From Nocardia arthritidis (GTDB taxonomy: Bacteria > Actinomycetota > Actinomycetes > Mycobacteriales > Mycobacteriaceae), in the NCBI RefSeq assembly GCF_011801145.1, contig NZ_CP046172.1, positions 3,038,001 through 3,102,000 on the forward strand: a stretch of 64,000 nt of DNA, written 5' to 3'. Position 1 is the first letter of the stretch. Every line of letters begins with the position of its first letter. Under the pieces are notes generated by a model. It made no database searches. It saw only the letters and a program-made list of their open reading frames with translations, and had not been told where the DNA came from. Positions 26,364 through 35,503 of the stretch are shown piece after piece. A program made the translations under genes and the position numbers.

Positions 26364-27170
26364 CTACCGTCCGGCGAGCTCGGCGACGATCGGGGCGAAT
26401 CTTTCGGCGAAGTCGGCGCCGAAGACGAAGTAGGAGAAGCCGATTTCCTCGCGGCGTCGCTGGATTTCCTCGGCGGCGGCCGCCGGGTCGTCGGGAAGTA
26501 CGGTCAGTGCGTCCGCGGCGTGGAGTGCGGCGGTGTCGGTATCGGGGGGCGCCATATGCGGTGCGACGGTGTCGCCGATAACCGGGACGGCGAGCGCGAG
26601 CTCGACATCGGCGAGAGCGCGGAAATCGCTTGCCAGCCGCGCGACTTCGTGCCGAGGGTGATCGCCCAGCACGAAGGTGACGGTATCCGCGACCTCGGCC
26701 GCCAACGCCTGGGCCTTCGGGCCGAGTACGGCCATTGCCACGGGCGTGTGCAGGTCGGGGCCGTCGAGTTCGCGCAGTGTCCGGACGGTTTCACGGATCT
26801 GTGCCAGCCGCTCGTGCGGCGGCGGTACGGCGGGCATCCCCTTGTCGCGCAGCTCGTCCTCGATTCCCGGTCTGCCGGTGCCGATGCCCATCTCGAAGCG
26901 GCCCTCGGTCAGCAGCGACAGCGAATGCGCCTCCCACGCCGTCAGCCAGGCCGGACGCAGCGGAGAGGCGTACACCCACGTGCCGACGCGCAGGTCGGTC
27001 AGTGCCGCGACGGTGGCCAGCATGGGACCGGGCGCCGGTTGCAGCTGCGGGAAGTCGGGCACGAGCAGCGTCGAGTAGCCGCTGTCGGCGATGCGGCGCA
27101 CGCGATCTCGCCACGTCGGCACGTCGGTTCTGAGCGGGGCGACGACCCCGAATCGAAACGGTCTCGTCAT
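26364..27170 (-). CDS. LLM-class F420-dependent oxidoreductase
   Basis: 268 residues from ATG 27170. Luciferase-like TIM barrel: RFGVVAPLRTDVPTWRDRVRRIADSGYSTLLVPDF, split by a strand, then VGTWVYASPLR, and GRFEMGIGTGRPGIEDE, the usual flavin or F420 phosphate region. It is shorter than the typical 300-350 residues but matches the shorter TIGR03621-like subgroup. It reduces or oxidises an unknown substrate with F420 or FMN. Confidence 0.85.
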   Translation of the reverse strand: MTRPFRFGVVAPLRTDVPTWRDRVRRIADSGYSTLLVPDFPQLQPAPGPMLATVAALTDLRVGTWVYASPLRPAWLTAWEAHSLSLLTEGRFEMGIGTGRPGIEDELRDKGMPAVPPPHERLAQIRETVRTLRELDGPDLHTPVAMAVLGPKAQALAAEVADTVTFVLGDHPRHEVARLASDFRALADVELALAVPVIGDTVAPHMAPPDTDTAALHAADALTVLPDDPAAAAEEIQRRREEIGFSYFVFGADFAERFAPIVAELAGR

Positions 27171-27317
27171 GACCGAATTCCTCTCCGCAATCGGTGAGAC
27201 CAGCCACTCCTGACGGACCATGATCTCATTCGGTATTCAGAGACATCGACGGCTGATCCGCGCGAAATTCATCGGTGCGGCCGAGCGTGAATCCACCGCG
27301 GCGGTCGCGCGGACGGC

Positions 27318-28694
27318 TCAGCGCGGTGGCCGAAGTACCTTCATCGCGGCTTTCCTGACCGGTTCCGGCACATGGTCTTTCATCTTCAATGCCGCGGTCG
27401 CGGCCCTGGTCCGGATCTCGGTGCCGCGGCCGAACATCTTGTTCAGCGGGCCGCCCGACGGCTCGAGTCCGAAATGCATCGGCGGTTTGCCGCCCGCCGC
27501 TCCCAGGGCGCCGGAGATCACGATGCGCTGGATCTCGCTGGTGCCCTCGAAGATGGTGTACAGCTTCGCGTCTCGGTACCACTTTTCGACCGGATGATCG
27601 GTGATGTAACCCCATCCGCCCATCGTTTGGATGGCGCGTTCGGTGGTTTGCACCGCGACCTCGCTGGCCGCCAGTTTTGCCATCGAGCCTTCGCCGCGTT
27701 CGAAGGGCACGCCGTTGGCCGCCATCCAGGATGCCCGCCAGGTCAGCAGCCGCGCGGCATCGATTCGCGTCGCCAGATCCGCGATCGGGAAGCCGATGCC
27801 CTGATGGTCGATGATCGGCGCGCCGAACGCCTCCCGCCGGTTGGCGTAGTCGGTCATGTATTCCAGTGCGGCCCTGGCGATTCCGAGCGCTTGCGCGGCG
27901 ACCATCGGGCGGGTCTGCGCGAAAGTGCCCATGGTGGCCGAGTCGCCGCGACCATCCTGGGCCGACGCATGCGCTCGGGCCAGCCTGTGCTCGAGTTTCT
28001 CCGGCCCACCGAGCAGGTGATCATTCGGCACCCGCACCTGATCGAATTTCAACTCGGCGGTGTGCGATGCCCGGCAACCCAGCTTGTCCAGCTTTCGCAC
28101 CAGCTCCAAACCCGGTGTGCCGCCCGGTATGACGAACAGCGCCTGGCCGCGGTGCCCGAGCCGGGAGTCCACCACCGCGTTCACCACGTGCACATCGGCG
28201 ATGCCGCCGTTGCCGATCCACATCTTGTGTCCGTCGATAACCCAATCGCCGCCGTCGCGGACGGCGCGCGTGCGCAGGTTGCGCACGTCGCTGCCGCCTT
28301 CGGGTTCGGATATCGCGAGCGCAGCGAGCTTCAAATCCCCTGGGGTGCCGAAACATTCGGGCGCCCAGCGCAGCATCTGCTCGGGGGTGGCGGCCTGGCC
28401 GATCGCCGAGAGGGCCAGCGCGGGCATCACGATCGCCAATCCGATACCGGCGCAGCCCCAGAACAGTTCTTCCATGAACATCGGGAGCGACAAACCGGTT
28501 CGGTCACCGATGAGGTCGCGGTAGAAAAGCGGGCTGTAGAACCCTCGCTCGGCGGCTTCCTCGAGCACCGGCCATGGGAACTCCTGGGTCCGGTCGTAGT
28601 GTGCGGCCACCGGCCTGATGCGGTCCTGCGCGAATTCATGTACGCGCGTCACCAAGTCGTGCTGCGCGACCGTCGGTGTCAAGTCGAACGTCAC
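27318..28694 (-). CDS. acyl-CoA dehydrogenase
   Basis: 458 residues from GTG 28694 (MTFDLTPTVAQHDLV); in-frame extension upstream looks non-coding. FAD enzyme with LAALAISEPEGGSD (flavin-binding region), WVIDGHKMWIGNGG, and a catalytic-base region in WYRDAKLYTIFEGTSEIQR (E of FEGTSE). Long C-terminal tail after SGALGAAGG. It takes an acyl-CoA to the 2-enoyl-CoA. The substrate is unknown. It is divergent from the thioesterase at 29004, with a small AAC-GTT palindrome-like element between them. Confidence 0.9.
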   Translation of the reverse strand: MTFDLTPTVAQHDLVTRVHEFAQDRIRPVAAHYDRTQEFPWPVLEEAAERGFYSPLFYRDLIGDRTGLSLPMFMEELFWGCAGIGLAIVMPALALSAIGQAATPEQMLRWAPECFGTPGDLKLAALAISEPEGGSDVRNLRTRAVRDGGDWVIDGHKMWIGNGGIADVHVVNAVVDSRLGHRGQALFVIPGGTPGLELVRKLDKLGCRASHTAELKFDQVRVPNDHLLGGPEKLEHRLARAHASAQDGRGDSATMGTFAQTRPMVAAQALGIARAALEYMTDYANRREAFGAPIIDHQGIGFPIADLATRIDAARLLTWRASWMAANGVPFERGEGSMAKLAASEVAVQTTERAIQTMGGWGYITDHPVEKWYRDAKLYTIFEGTSEIQRIVISGALGAAGGKPPMHFGLEPSGGPLNKMFGRGTEIRTRAATAALKMKDHVPEPVRKAAMKVLRPPR

Positions 28695-29003
28695 GATTTC
28701 TCGATACCCGGCCAGCGCCGGTCGACACCTCGCCCGGTCCGGCGCGGGCTCGATGTCGCGTGAACGCGGTTCTCGCCGGGGACCCGTTTTGGCGTTATCG
28801 CCGTGTATTCGCCACGGCGATAACGACATTCGGTATTAGCCCGAACCCTGGATGCCGTCCGTCGATACCGAACCACCACCGGTATCGAGGGTGACGGCCG
28901 AGGCGGTTATCGCGACCTGACGTAACAAGTTCGTACCGTGTCGAGCCGGGCCGTCGGGCGCCTCGGTCGGTACGCTCGCGCGTGGCCTGCGAAAGGAGCG
29001 TTC

Positions 29004-29786
29004 ATGAGTGCCGCCACCGCCGTCGATCGGTTGGCCGACATCGCGTTTCCGTTGCCGCCGTGTCCGGACCTGAGCCGGGCCTTCCACGAGGAATGGCCGG
29101 TTCGGTTGGGAGACACCGACGGTGAGCAGCGGCTACGGCTCGACGCGGCGGCCAGATATCTCCAGGACATCGGGTACGACCATCTGAAGGTGGTCGAGGA
29201 GGGGGACCTGCATCCCGGCTGGATCGTGCGCCGCACCGTGATCGACGTGCTGCGGCCGATCGAGTTCGGCGACCGGGTGCATCTGCGGCGTTGGCCGTCG
29301 GCGCTGTCGAATCGGTGGTGCAACATGCGCATCCAGGTTCGCAGCGAGAACGGTGGCCTGATCGAGACCGAGATGTTCCTTATCCACGTCGATATCGAAG
29401 CCGGGCGCCCGGCCCGGATGAGCGACCGATTCATGGCGCCGATGCTCGCGGCGACCACGGAACACCGGCTGCGGTGGAAAGCCGCGTTGGCCGAACACAC
29501 CCGCGCCGACGCCGAGACATGGCCCTTTCCGCTGCGGGTGACCGATGTCGACCACTACGGGCACGTCAACAACGCCGTGCACTGGGAAGCGGTGGAGGAG
29601 GCGCTCGCGCGATTCCCCGATGCGCACACGCCGCCGTACCGGGTGATCGTCGAGCACGTCGGCCCGGTGATGGCGGGTGACGACGTGCTCATCCGCGCCT
29701 GGCGGTCCGATTCCGCACTGCACGTGCAGCTCGAAGTCGACGGCGGCGCACGGACATTGGCGCGTGTCGAATCGCTTCGGTCCTGA
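29004..29786 (+). CDS. acyl-ACP thioesterase-like protein
   Basis: 260 residues from ATG 29004, with GAAAGGAG upstream. Two hot-dog halves: the first around EWPVRLGDTDGEQRLRL and GWIVRRTVIDVLRPIEFGD, the second around DVDHYGHVNNAVHWEAVEE with the Asn/His pair typical of FatA/FatB-like and 4-hydroxybenzoyl-CoA-type enzymes. It frees fatty acids from ACP or CoA. It is divergent from the acyl-CoA dehydrogenase. Confidence 0.85.
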   Translation: MSAATAVDRLADIAFPLPPCPDLSRAFHEEWPVRLGDTDGEQRLRLDAAARYLQDIGYDHLKVVEEGDLHPGWIVRRTVIDVLRPIEFGDRVHLRRWPSALSNRWCNMRIQVRSENGGLIETEMFLIHVDIEAGRPARMSDRFMAPMLAATTEHRLRWKAALAEHTRADAETWPFPLRVTDVDHYGHVNNAVHWEAVEEALARFPDAHTPPYRVIVEHVGPVMAGDDVLIRAWRSDSALHVQLEVDGGARTLARVESLRS

Positions 29787-29814
29787 GCGGTCCGCCGCAG
29801 GTTCGGGCGTCGAG

Positions 29815-30294
29815 TCAGCTGATGTCGATCGTGCCGTCGAACACCATCGGTGTCGGTCCGGGCTGGCAGTCCCGGAACATGTTGGTGGGCATGGGCAGTC
29901 CGTAGCCGATCATGTTGGGCGCACCGTCGCGGCCCTTGGCGACGGTGATCTGGATCGCCATCGAATCGGGTGCGAACACCATGACCGGTTCACTGGTGGT
30001 GATCGGGTAGATCAGCGAAACCGTGTCGCCTTCGACACGCAGGCAGGTCACGGGGCCGGTGACCCGCACCGGCAGCGGCATGCCGCCCAACTGTGCGGTG
30101 GCCAGGTAGGTGCCGGTGGCGGGACCGTCTCCCTGCCCCTGCGCGTCGACGTGCAGGATGCTCAGGCCCATCACCTGCATATTGCCGTTGATCGATACGC
30201 TCGCCGGCGCTGCCGCCGCCTGCCCAGTCGTCGCGACCGCCGCCGCCGCGACCATGGCGGTCGTTGCGGCGAAGCGGATAAGCCGAGTAGTCAT
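29815..30294 (-). CDS. secreted protein, unknown
   Basis: 159 residues from ATG 30294, preceded by GGAGGAGAAG. Clear signal peptide (RFAATTAMVAAAAVATTGQAAA, cut before APASV). The mature domain is beta-rich (SINGNMQVMGLSILHVDAQG; PVRVTGPVTCLRVEGD) with two cysteines that could pair. This layout is common among small secreted proteins of Nocardia and Mycobacterium. Function unknown. Confidence 0.8.
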   Translation of the reverse strand: MTTRLIRFAATTAMVAAAAVATTGQAAAAPASVSINGNMQVMGLSILHVDAQGQGDGPATGTYLATAQLGGMPLPVRVTGPVTCLRVEGDTVSLIYPITTSEPVMVFAPDSMAIQITVAKGRDGAPNMIGYGLPMPTNMFRDCQPGPTPMVFDGTIDIS

Positions 30295-30398
30295 ACGAAC
30301 TTCTCCTCCGGTGGATTTCGTCCGCCGGATACCCGATGCGGGACAGCTTATTCCGCGCCCGGGCGCGCCCTCGCCGATTCCTGATCGGAGGCGCGGTC

Positions 30399-30581
30399 TC
30401 ACCGGTCCCGGTGGTTGTCGGTGACGTGCACGATCCGCCCCGTGGCCGCTGGTGGATCGCAGCGGCCGGAAGGGGGACGCAGCGCGCCGGTCGCCGCGAA
30501 GGCAATGGTCGACGCGACACCCAGCACGATGGCGAGCGCGGCGAGCAGGCCGATCGTCACGCCGCGCGGCAGCCTGGTCAC
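30399..30581 (-). CDS. small exported protein, possibly truncated cupredoxin-type
   Basis: 60 residues from a GTG at 30581 that overlaps the SHOCT stop (GTGA). A signal or anchor helix (VTIGLLAALAIVLGVAST) is followed by RPPSGRCDPPAATGRIVHV, which resembles the first strand of small copper-binding cupredoxins encoded beside SHOCT proteins. The product then stops at NHRDR. A truncated or frameshifted cupredoxin is suspected, by memory of neighbours in related genomes; a genuine short protein is also possible. Confidence 0.55.
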   Translation of the reverse strand: MTRLPRGVTIGLLAALAIVLGVASTIAFAATGALRPPSGRCDPPAATGRIVHVTDNHRDR

Positions 30582-30844
30582 CGGTGTTCTCGCAGCAGGC
30601 TCAGCCGTGCGCGGTATTCGTCCTCGTCGATCTCGCCGCGGGCGAAGCGCTCCGCGAGCAGTCGCTCGGCCGATCCGGTGATCGTTGGACCAGACCCTGT
30701 TGTCGCGGTGCGGTTTCCGCCGAAGTAGCGCACCGCGGCGACGATCGCCGCGATCACCACTCCCCAGAACAGCACCATCATCACGGCCATCATCATCCAG
30801 CCGCCCCAACCCCAGCTGTCGCCGTAGCCCCACATCATCGGCAT
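30578..30844 (-). CDS. SHOCT-domain small membrane protein
   Basis: 88 residues. The N-terminus is Met/Trp/Gly-rich (MPMMWGYGDSWGWGG) followed by one membrane helix (MMMAVMMVLFWGVVIAAIV). The C-terminal SHOCT motif AERLLAERFARGEIDEDEYR is complete. SHOCT domains mediate oligomerisation or membrane tethering. The Met-rich start could bind copper, fitting a metal-stress pair with the downstream gene. Confidence 0.9.
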   Translation of the reverse strand: MPMMWGYGDSWGWGGWMMMAVMMVLFWGVVIAAIVAAVRYFGGNRTATTGSGPTITGSAERLLAERFARGEIDEDEYRARLSLLREHR

Positions 30845-30997
30845 GCACCTTCTCGCGTCGATCCGGACACCGTCAGGGTGCGCGTCACAGGTGCGTTGTG
30901 GGCAGGGGCGATGGTCCCCGACCGGATCGACTTTCCGCCCCGCAATGTCTCGTACGCGTGAGATGCGGCAGGCGACCTCGTGGATCCCGCCGCCGGG

Positions 30998-32977
30998 TCA
31001 TTCGGCGAGCAGGGGGATGATTCCGCCCGCGAGCACCGCCTGGATTTGGCGTTCGGACAACCGGTGACGCAGCGGGATGTCGTCACCTCGGCCGCCGGTG
31101 ATGTGCACCGAAATCGGGGTTGCCATCTGTAGTGCTTTGCGGAGCCCGTCGATATGCAGCACGTCGCCTTGGGCGATCCGGTCGTAGTCGTCGGGGTTGT
31201 CGAATTCGAACGCCAGGATGCCGAAGTTGGCCAGGTTCTGCCAGTGGATTCGTGCGAACGACTTGGCAATGACGGCCCGCAGCCCCAGATAGCGGGGTGT
31301 GATCGCGGCGTGCTCGCGGGAGGAGCCCTGGCCGTAATTCTCGCCGGCGACGATGAAATGCCCGGTGCTGGAAGCGATCTCGGCGGCCCGCGCCGGGTAG
31401 GTCTCGTCGATTTGGGTATAGGTGAACTCGGCCAGTTTCGGAATGTTCGACCGGAACGGCAAGGCATGGGCCCCGGCGGGTGAGATTTCATCGGTGGAGA
31501 TGTTGTCGCCCACCTCGAGCAGCACCGGCGCCTCGATCACATCCGGCAGTGGCTCGAAGTCCGGCAGTGCGGAAATGTTCGGTCCTTTGACCAATGACAC
31601 CTGGCGGGCCTGCTGCTCGGGTAGCGGCGGCACCAGCATGGCGGTGTTCACCGACGCGTGCGCGGGAAGGGCCAGCTCCGGGTAGGTCAGCTCGAGCTGC
31701 TCGGCGAGGTCTCGGGGATCGGTGATCACCCCGGTCAATGCCGAGGCCGCGGCGGTCTCCGGCGAGCACAGCCACACCGAGTCCTCCCGGGTGCCGGAGC
31801 GGCCAGGGAAGTTTCGCGGCATGGTGCGCAGCGAGTTTCGCCCGACCGCGGGTGCCTGCCCCATCCCGATACAGCCCATGCAGCCGGACTGATGGATGCG
31901 GGCCCCGGCGCGGATCAACTCGAACGTCGCACCCATCCTGGTCAGATCCTCGAAGATCTCCCGCGACGACGGGTTGATGTCGAAGCTGACGGCAGGATCG
32001 GTCTGGCGCCCGGAGACCATCGCGGCGGCGATCGCGAAGTCGCGCAGGCCGGGGTTGGCCGAGGATCCGATGACCACCTGGGCGACCGGTTCCCCGGCGA
32101 CCTCGCGGACGGGCACCACATTGCCCGGTGAGGACGGCTTGGCGATGAGCGGTTCGATGGTCGTCAGGTCGATCTGCTCGTGGATGTCGTACGTCGCTCC
32201 CGCGTCGGCGATCAGTTCGGTGTAGTCGTCTTCGCGGTCCTCGCCTCGCAGAAACTCCCGCACCATGCCGTCGGCGGGGAACACGGTGGTGGTGGCGCCG
32301 AGCTCGGCGCCCATGTTCGCGATCACGTGTCGGTCCATCGCCGTCAAGGTCGCCAGGCCGGGGCCGTGGTATTCGACGATCCGGTTGAGCCCACCCTCGA
32401 CTCCGTGGCGGCGAAGCATTTCCAGGATCACGTCCTTGGCCGAACACCATTGCGGCAGTTCACCGGTCAGCTCCACGCCCCAGATCTGCGGCATCCGGAT
32501 GTAGAGCGGTCGTCCGGCGATCGCGAGGGCTACCTCGAGTCCGCCGACGCCGATCGCGAGCATGCCCAATGCCCCACCCGCGGGGGTGTGTGAGTCGGAG
32601 CCGACCATGGTGACACCGGGCCTGCCGAAACGCTGCATATGCGTTGGATGTGAGACACCGTTGCCCGGCTTGGAGAACCACAGGCCGTACCGGCGGCACG
32701 CCGACAGCAGGAACTCGTGGTCCTCGGCGTTCTTCTCGTCGGTCTGCAGCAGATTGTGGTCGATGTATTGCGCGCTGAGGTCGGTGCGGACCCGGTCGAG
32801 CCCGAGCGCCTCGAGTTCCTGCATCACCAGGGTGCCGGTCGCGTCCTGGGTCAGCGTCTGGTCGATCCGCAACCCGATCTCCTCACCGGGACTCATCACC
32901 CCGGACACCAGATGGGACCGGATCAACTTGCGCGCGACGTTCTGGGGACCATTTTCAGGGAGCTTGTCGATTGCCAT
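30998..32977 (-). CDS. aconitate hydratase (Aquifex-type aconitase)
   Basis: 659 residues from ATG 32977, with AGGAG upstream. Interconverts citrate and isocitrate in the TCA cycle. The iron-sulfur region shows [12 protein letters not shown] and a third cysteine in [12 protein letters not shown]. Earlier motifs are [20 protein letters not shown] and [11 protein letters not shown]; the swivel domain shows [15 protein letters not shown]. Length and order fit the single-chain putative aconitase family (TIGR01342) rather than the 900-residue AcnA. A clpX tail fragment lies head-on just upstream. Confidence 0.92.
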   Translation of the reverse strand: MAIDKLPENGPQNVARKLIRSHLVSGVMSPGEEIGLRIDQTLTQDATGTLVMQELEALGLDRVRTDLSAQYIDHNLLQTDEKNAEDHEFLLSACRRYGLWFSKPGNGVSHPTHMQRFGRPGVTMVGSDSHTPAGGALGMLAIGVGGLEVALAIAGRPLYIRMPQIWGVELTGELPQWCSAKDVILEMLRRHGVEGGLNRIVEYHGPGLATLTAMDRHVIANMGAELGATTTVFPADGMVREFLRGEDREDDYTELIADAGATYDIHEQIDLTTIEPLIAKPSSPGNVVPVREVAGEPVAQVVIGSSANPGLRDFAIAAAMVSGRQTDPAVSFDINPSSREIFEDLTRMGATFELIRAGARIHQSGCMGCIGMGQAPAVGRNSLRTMPRNFPGRSGTREDSVWLCSPETAAASALTGVITDPRDLAEQLELTYPELALPAHASVNTAMLVPPLPEQQARQVSLVKGPNISALPDFEPLPDVIEAPVLLEVGDNISTDEISPAGAHALPFRSNIPKLAEFTYTQIDETYPARAAEIASSTGHFIVAGENYGQGSSREHAAITPRYLGLRAVIAKSFARIHWQNLANFGILAFEFDNPDDYDRIAQGDVLHIDGLRKALQMATPISVHITGGRGDDIPLRHRLSERQIQAVLAGGIIPLLAE

Positions 32978-33006
32978 CTGCACTCCTAGTCAGCGCCTGC
33001 TTGCCC

Positions 33007-33204
33007 CGCCGGGGTGAGGGCTGCCGTGGTCTGTGGGCCATCATGGAGGAAGTCCAACTCCCGGTCATGTATGACATACCCAGCCGCGATGACGTCACCA
33101 AGGTCGTCGTCACCAAGGAGACCGTGATGAACAACGTCATGCCCACCGTCGTCCCCCGCGGACCGCTGTGTCGAGAGCGCCGCGACACCGGTATAGCGGT
33201 ATAG
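33007..33204 (+). pseudogene. clpX: clpX 3'-end remnant
   Basis: The plus frame reads [20 protein letters not shown] followed by [18 protein letters not shown] and ends [14 protein letters not shown] with a stop at 33202-33204. This is the highly conserved C-terminus of actinobacterial ClpX ([19 protein letters not shown], then VTKETVQDNVLP). Only about 60 codons are present and the rest of the AAA+ ATPase is missing, so it is a remnant. It ends one base before the cyclase start. Confidence 0.8.
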
Positions 33205-33205
33205 C

Positions 33206-33850
33206 GTGTTCATCGACCTGTCGCATCCCGTAACCAACGGGATGACAACCTATCCCGGGCTGCCGGAACCATTGATCACGACGCATACCTCGCGGCGGGA
33301 TGGCCCACTGGTCGACATTTCATACGAGATTGCGCGAGTTGATCTGGTTGGTAACACCGGCACATATGTCGATTCCCCGTTCCACTTCGACGCGGACGGT
33401 GCCGACATGGCAGATCTGCCCGTGGAACGACTACTCAATGTGCCCATCGTGATGATCCGTGCGGCCGACGAACGCACGGTGGGACCAGACCTGCTCGGCG
33501 ACCCTGCACGGTTGTGGGGCAAAGCCGTTCTCGTGCACACCGGGTGGTCCAGTCGCTGGGGATCACCCGCGTATAGCGAACCCGATCATCCCTATCTCGT
33601 CTCCGACCTGGCGGACGCGTTGGTCGCGGCCAATGTCGCCGTGGTCGGCATCGACTCGCTCGACATCGACGACACGTCTCGGCCCACGAGACCGGTTCAT
33701 CACACCCTGCTCGGCGCCGGGATACCGATCATCGAGCATTTGACGAACCTGGACCGGGTGCCGGATATCGGTGCCCGGCTCACCGCGCTTCCCCCACCGA
33801 TCCGTGGGATGACGTCCTTCCCGGTCCGCGCCATCGCCGCCGTGGGCTAG
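33206..33850 (+). CDS. cyclase/kynurenine formamidase-like metal hydrolase
   Basis: 214 residues from GTG 33206. The family (Cyclase, PF04199) normally has HxGTHxDxPxHF for metal binding. Here the segment is NTGTYVDSPFHFDADG, with Asn and Tyr at the two early histidines. VVGIDSLDIDD and HHTLLGAGIPIIEHLTNL match later conserved parts. The changed metal site is seen in a sub-branch of the family, so activity is possible but unproven. No clear ribosome binding site: the clpX remnant ends one base upstream. Confidence 0.8.
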   Translation: MFIDLSHPVTNGMTTYPGLPEPLITTHTSRRDGPLVDISYEIARVDLVGNTGTYVDSPFHFDADGADMADLPVERLLNVPIVMIRAADERTVGPDLLGDPARLWGKAVLVHTGWSSRWGSPAYSEPDHPYLVSDLADALVAANVAVVGIDSLDIDDTSRPTRPVHHTLLGAGIPIIEHLTNLDRVPDIGARLTALPPPIRGMTSFPVRAIAAVG

Positions 33851-33916
33851 AACTGCGCCGCCCCCGCGCCCCAGCCGACGGGCACCGGGGGTCTACGCGC
33901 ACATCGGCAATATCGC

Positions 33917-35179
33917 TCACTCTTGCTTGGTAGAGCCTGTGTGCTCGGCTACGTCTCGGGCGGTGATGATGGTGTGGTTGTTGAGTTTTCGCCAGGCTGC
34001 CAGGGTGAACACCACTGCGCAAGCGAGCCCCATCCAGAAGGGTGCGGCGAGACCGAATCGGCTGGCGAGCAGTCCGCCGAAAACTGCACCGACGAACAAG
34101 CCGGTAGCACCGACGAGGCGGTACGCGCTGTGCACTCGACCGAGAAGCTCCACTGGCACGAGGGTTTGGCGGAGTGAGGCTCCGATGGTGGTGAATACCG
34201 ACAGGTGGATGGAGAAGGGGATGAGGATCGCCACGGCGACGGCGGCGCTGTGGGTCAGAGCCATTCCGACGTATGAGGCCATTTCGATGAGCAGTCCGAG
34301 ACGCAGTGTGGTGCCTGGGCCGAGTGCGGCGATGATGCGGGGTGCGGTGAGGCCGCCGCAGACGCCGCCGACCGCGGCAGCGATGAGCAGCATCGCGTAA
34401 CCGGTGTTGCCGACGCCGAGCCGTTCGCGGGCGATCAGGACCAGAAGCGAAAAGATGGCGCCGAGACCGATGTTGGACAGTCCCACGGTGAGAGTGAGGG
34501 TGCGGACCAGGGAATTACGCCACAACCATCGTGCGCCGTCGACGACCGCAGCAGCGAGGTGCTGCCGGGCAGCGACAGGGGCGCGGCGATTGACGCTGGC
34601 AGGCAGTGTGGTTGCCAGTACGGCGACGGCGGCAAGGCCCACGGTGTCAACGAGAAACGGTGTCCAGGCGGTGATTCCGAACAAGGCGACGCCGAGGGGC
34701 CGGGCGAGCACTTGTTCGGTGACCGAGCGGGTGGCCTGAAGCCGTCCGTTGGCGCGTTCGAGCTGGGTGGGTGCGACCAGACTGGGAATGGCTGTCGTGG
34801 AGGCGTTGTCGAAGACCAGACCAGCGCAGCCGACCACGAAGAAGGTGATGTAGAGCAGCGGCAGGCTCGTGTGGCCGGTGGCGACGGCGGCGCTGACGGT
34901 GGCGAGCATCGCGATGCGGACGAGGGTCGCGATGGTCATGAATCGTCGCCGGTCGAGCCGGTCCACGAGCGCTCCGCTGGGCAGGCCGAACAGCAGAAAC
35001 GGGGTGATCTGGGCGATCATCAGTCCCGACACCGCTATCGGATCGCGGGTGATCGACACAGCCAGCAGGTTGGCGGCGATCTGGGTCACCCCGTCGCCGA
35101 ATCCGGAAAGGGTTGCGGCCGACCATAATCTGGCGAATCCCGCACCGAGGCGTGTTGTCGCGGGGGTCGTGCGCTCCAT
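33917..35179 (-). CDS. MFS exporter (EntS-like, MFS_3)
   Basis: 420 residues from ATG 35179. About 11-12 membrane helices. The A-like loop LVDRLDRRRFMTIATLVR follows helix 2, and GRVHSAYRLVGATGLFVG lies near helix 10. The N-terminal layout LWSAATLSGFGDGVTQIA is typical of MFS_3 siderophore or drug exporters. The substrate is unknown. It lies left of the IS110 element. Confidence 0.88.
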   Translation of the reverse strand: MERTTPATTRLGAGFARLWSAATLSGFGDGVTQIAANLLAVSITRDPIAVSGLMIAQITPFLLFGLPSGALVDRLDRRRFMTIATLVRIAMLATVSAAVATGHTSLPLLYITFFVVGCAGLVFDNASTTAIPSLVAPTQLERANGRLQATRSVTEQVLARPLGVALFGITAWTPFLVDTVGLAAVAVLATTLPASVNRRAPVAARQHLAAAVVDGARWLWRNSLVRTLTLTVGLSNIGLGAIFSLLVLIARERLGVGNTGYAMLLIAAAVGGVCGGLTAPRIIAALGPGTTLRLGLLIEMASYVGMALTHSAAVAVAILIPFSIHLSVFTTIGASLRQTLVPVELLGRVHSAYRLVGATGLFVGAVFGGLLASRFGLAAPFWMGLACAVVFTLAAWRKLNNHTIITARDVAEHTGSTKQE

Positions 35180-35272
35180 CGGCACAACGTTATCGCTACC
35201 GGATGCTCTGTTGGCGAAGGAATCCGGACGGTCGACAGGCGGCTCGCCGACGCCCCGCTCATCGGCTACTTA

Positions 35273-35302
35273 AGACTTGAGGCAGGAAGACTTGAGGCAG
35301 GA
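35273..35302. repeat. 15-bp tandem direct repeat x2
   Basis: The unit AGACTTGAGGCAGGA occurs twice back to back between the MFS gene and the IS110 transposase. A two-copy tandem at an insertion-element flank may be a target or junction duplication, but the exact IS ends are not visible. Confidence 0.7.
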
Positions 35303-35503
35303 CCGGTTCCCGGCCAGGATCTGGTCCAGGTGCCCGGTGAGATGCTCTCGCAGCGGCTGCCCACTGTGGTTATTGGTGTGGCTCTCTAATGGCTTGCCTC
35401 TCATCGGGCATCGTGCCGGGAATGGCTGAAGAGGGGTCTGCCCAGCTCGAAGTAGCGGTGCCTTCCCGCGCGACACCAACGATGTCGAATTGGGGAAGGA
35501 AAT

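Noticed and set aside
28695..28829. 45-residue N-terminal extension of the acyl-CoA dehydrogenase
   Set aside because: Residues are Arg/Pro-rich and unlike the family; GTG 28694 gives the usual start of the domain.
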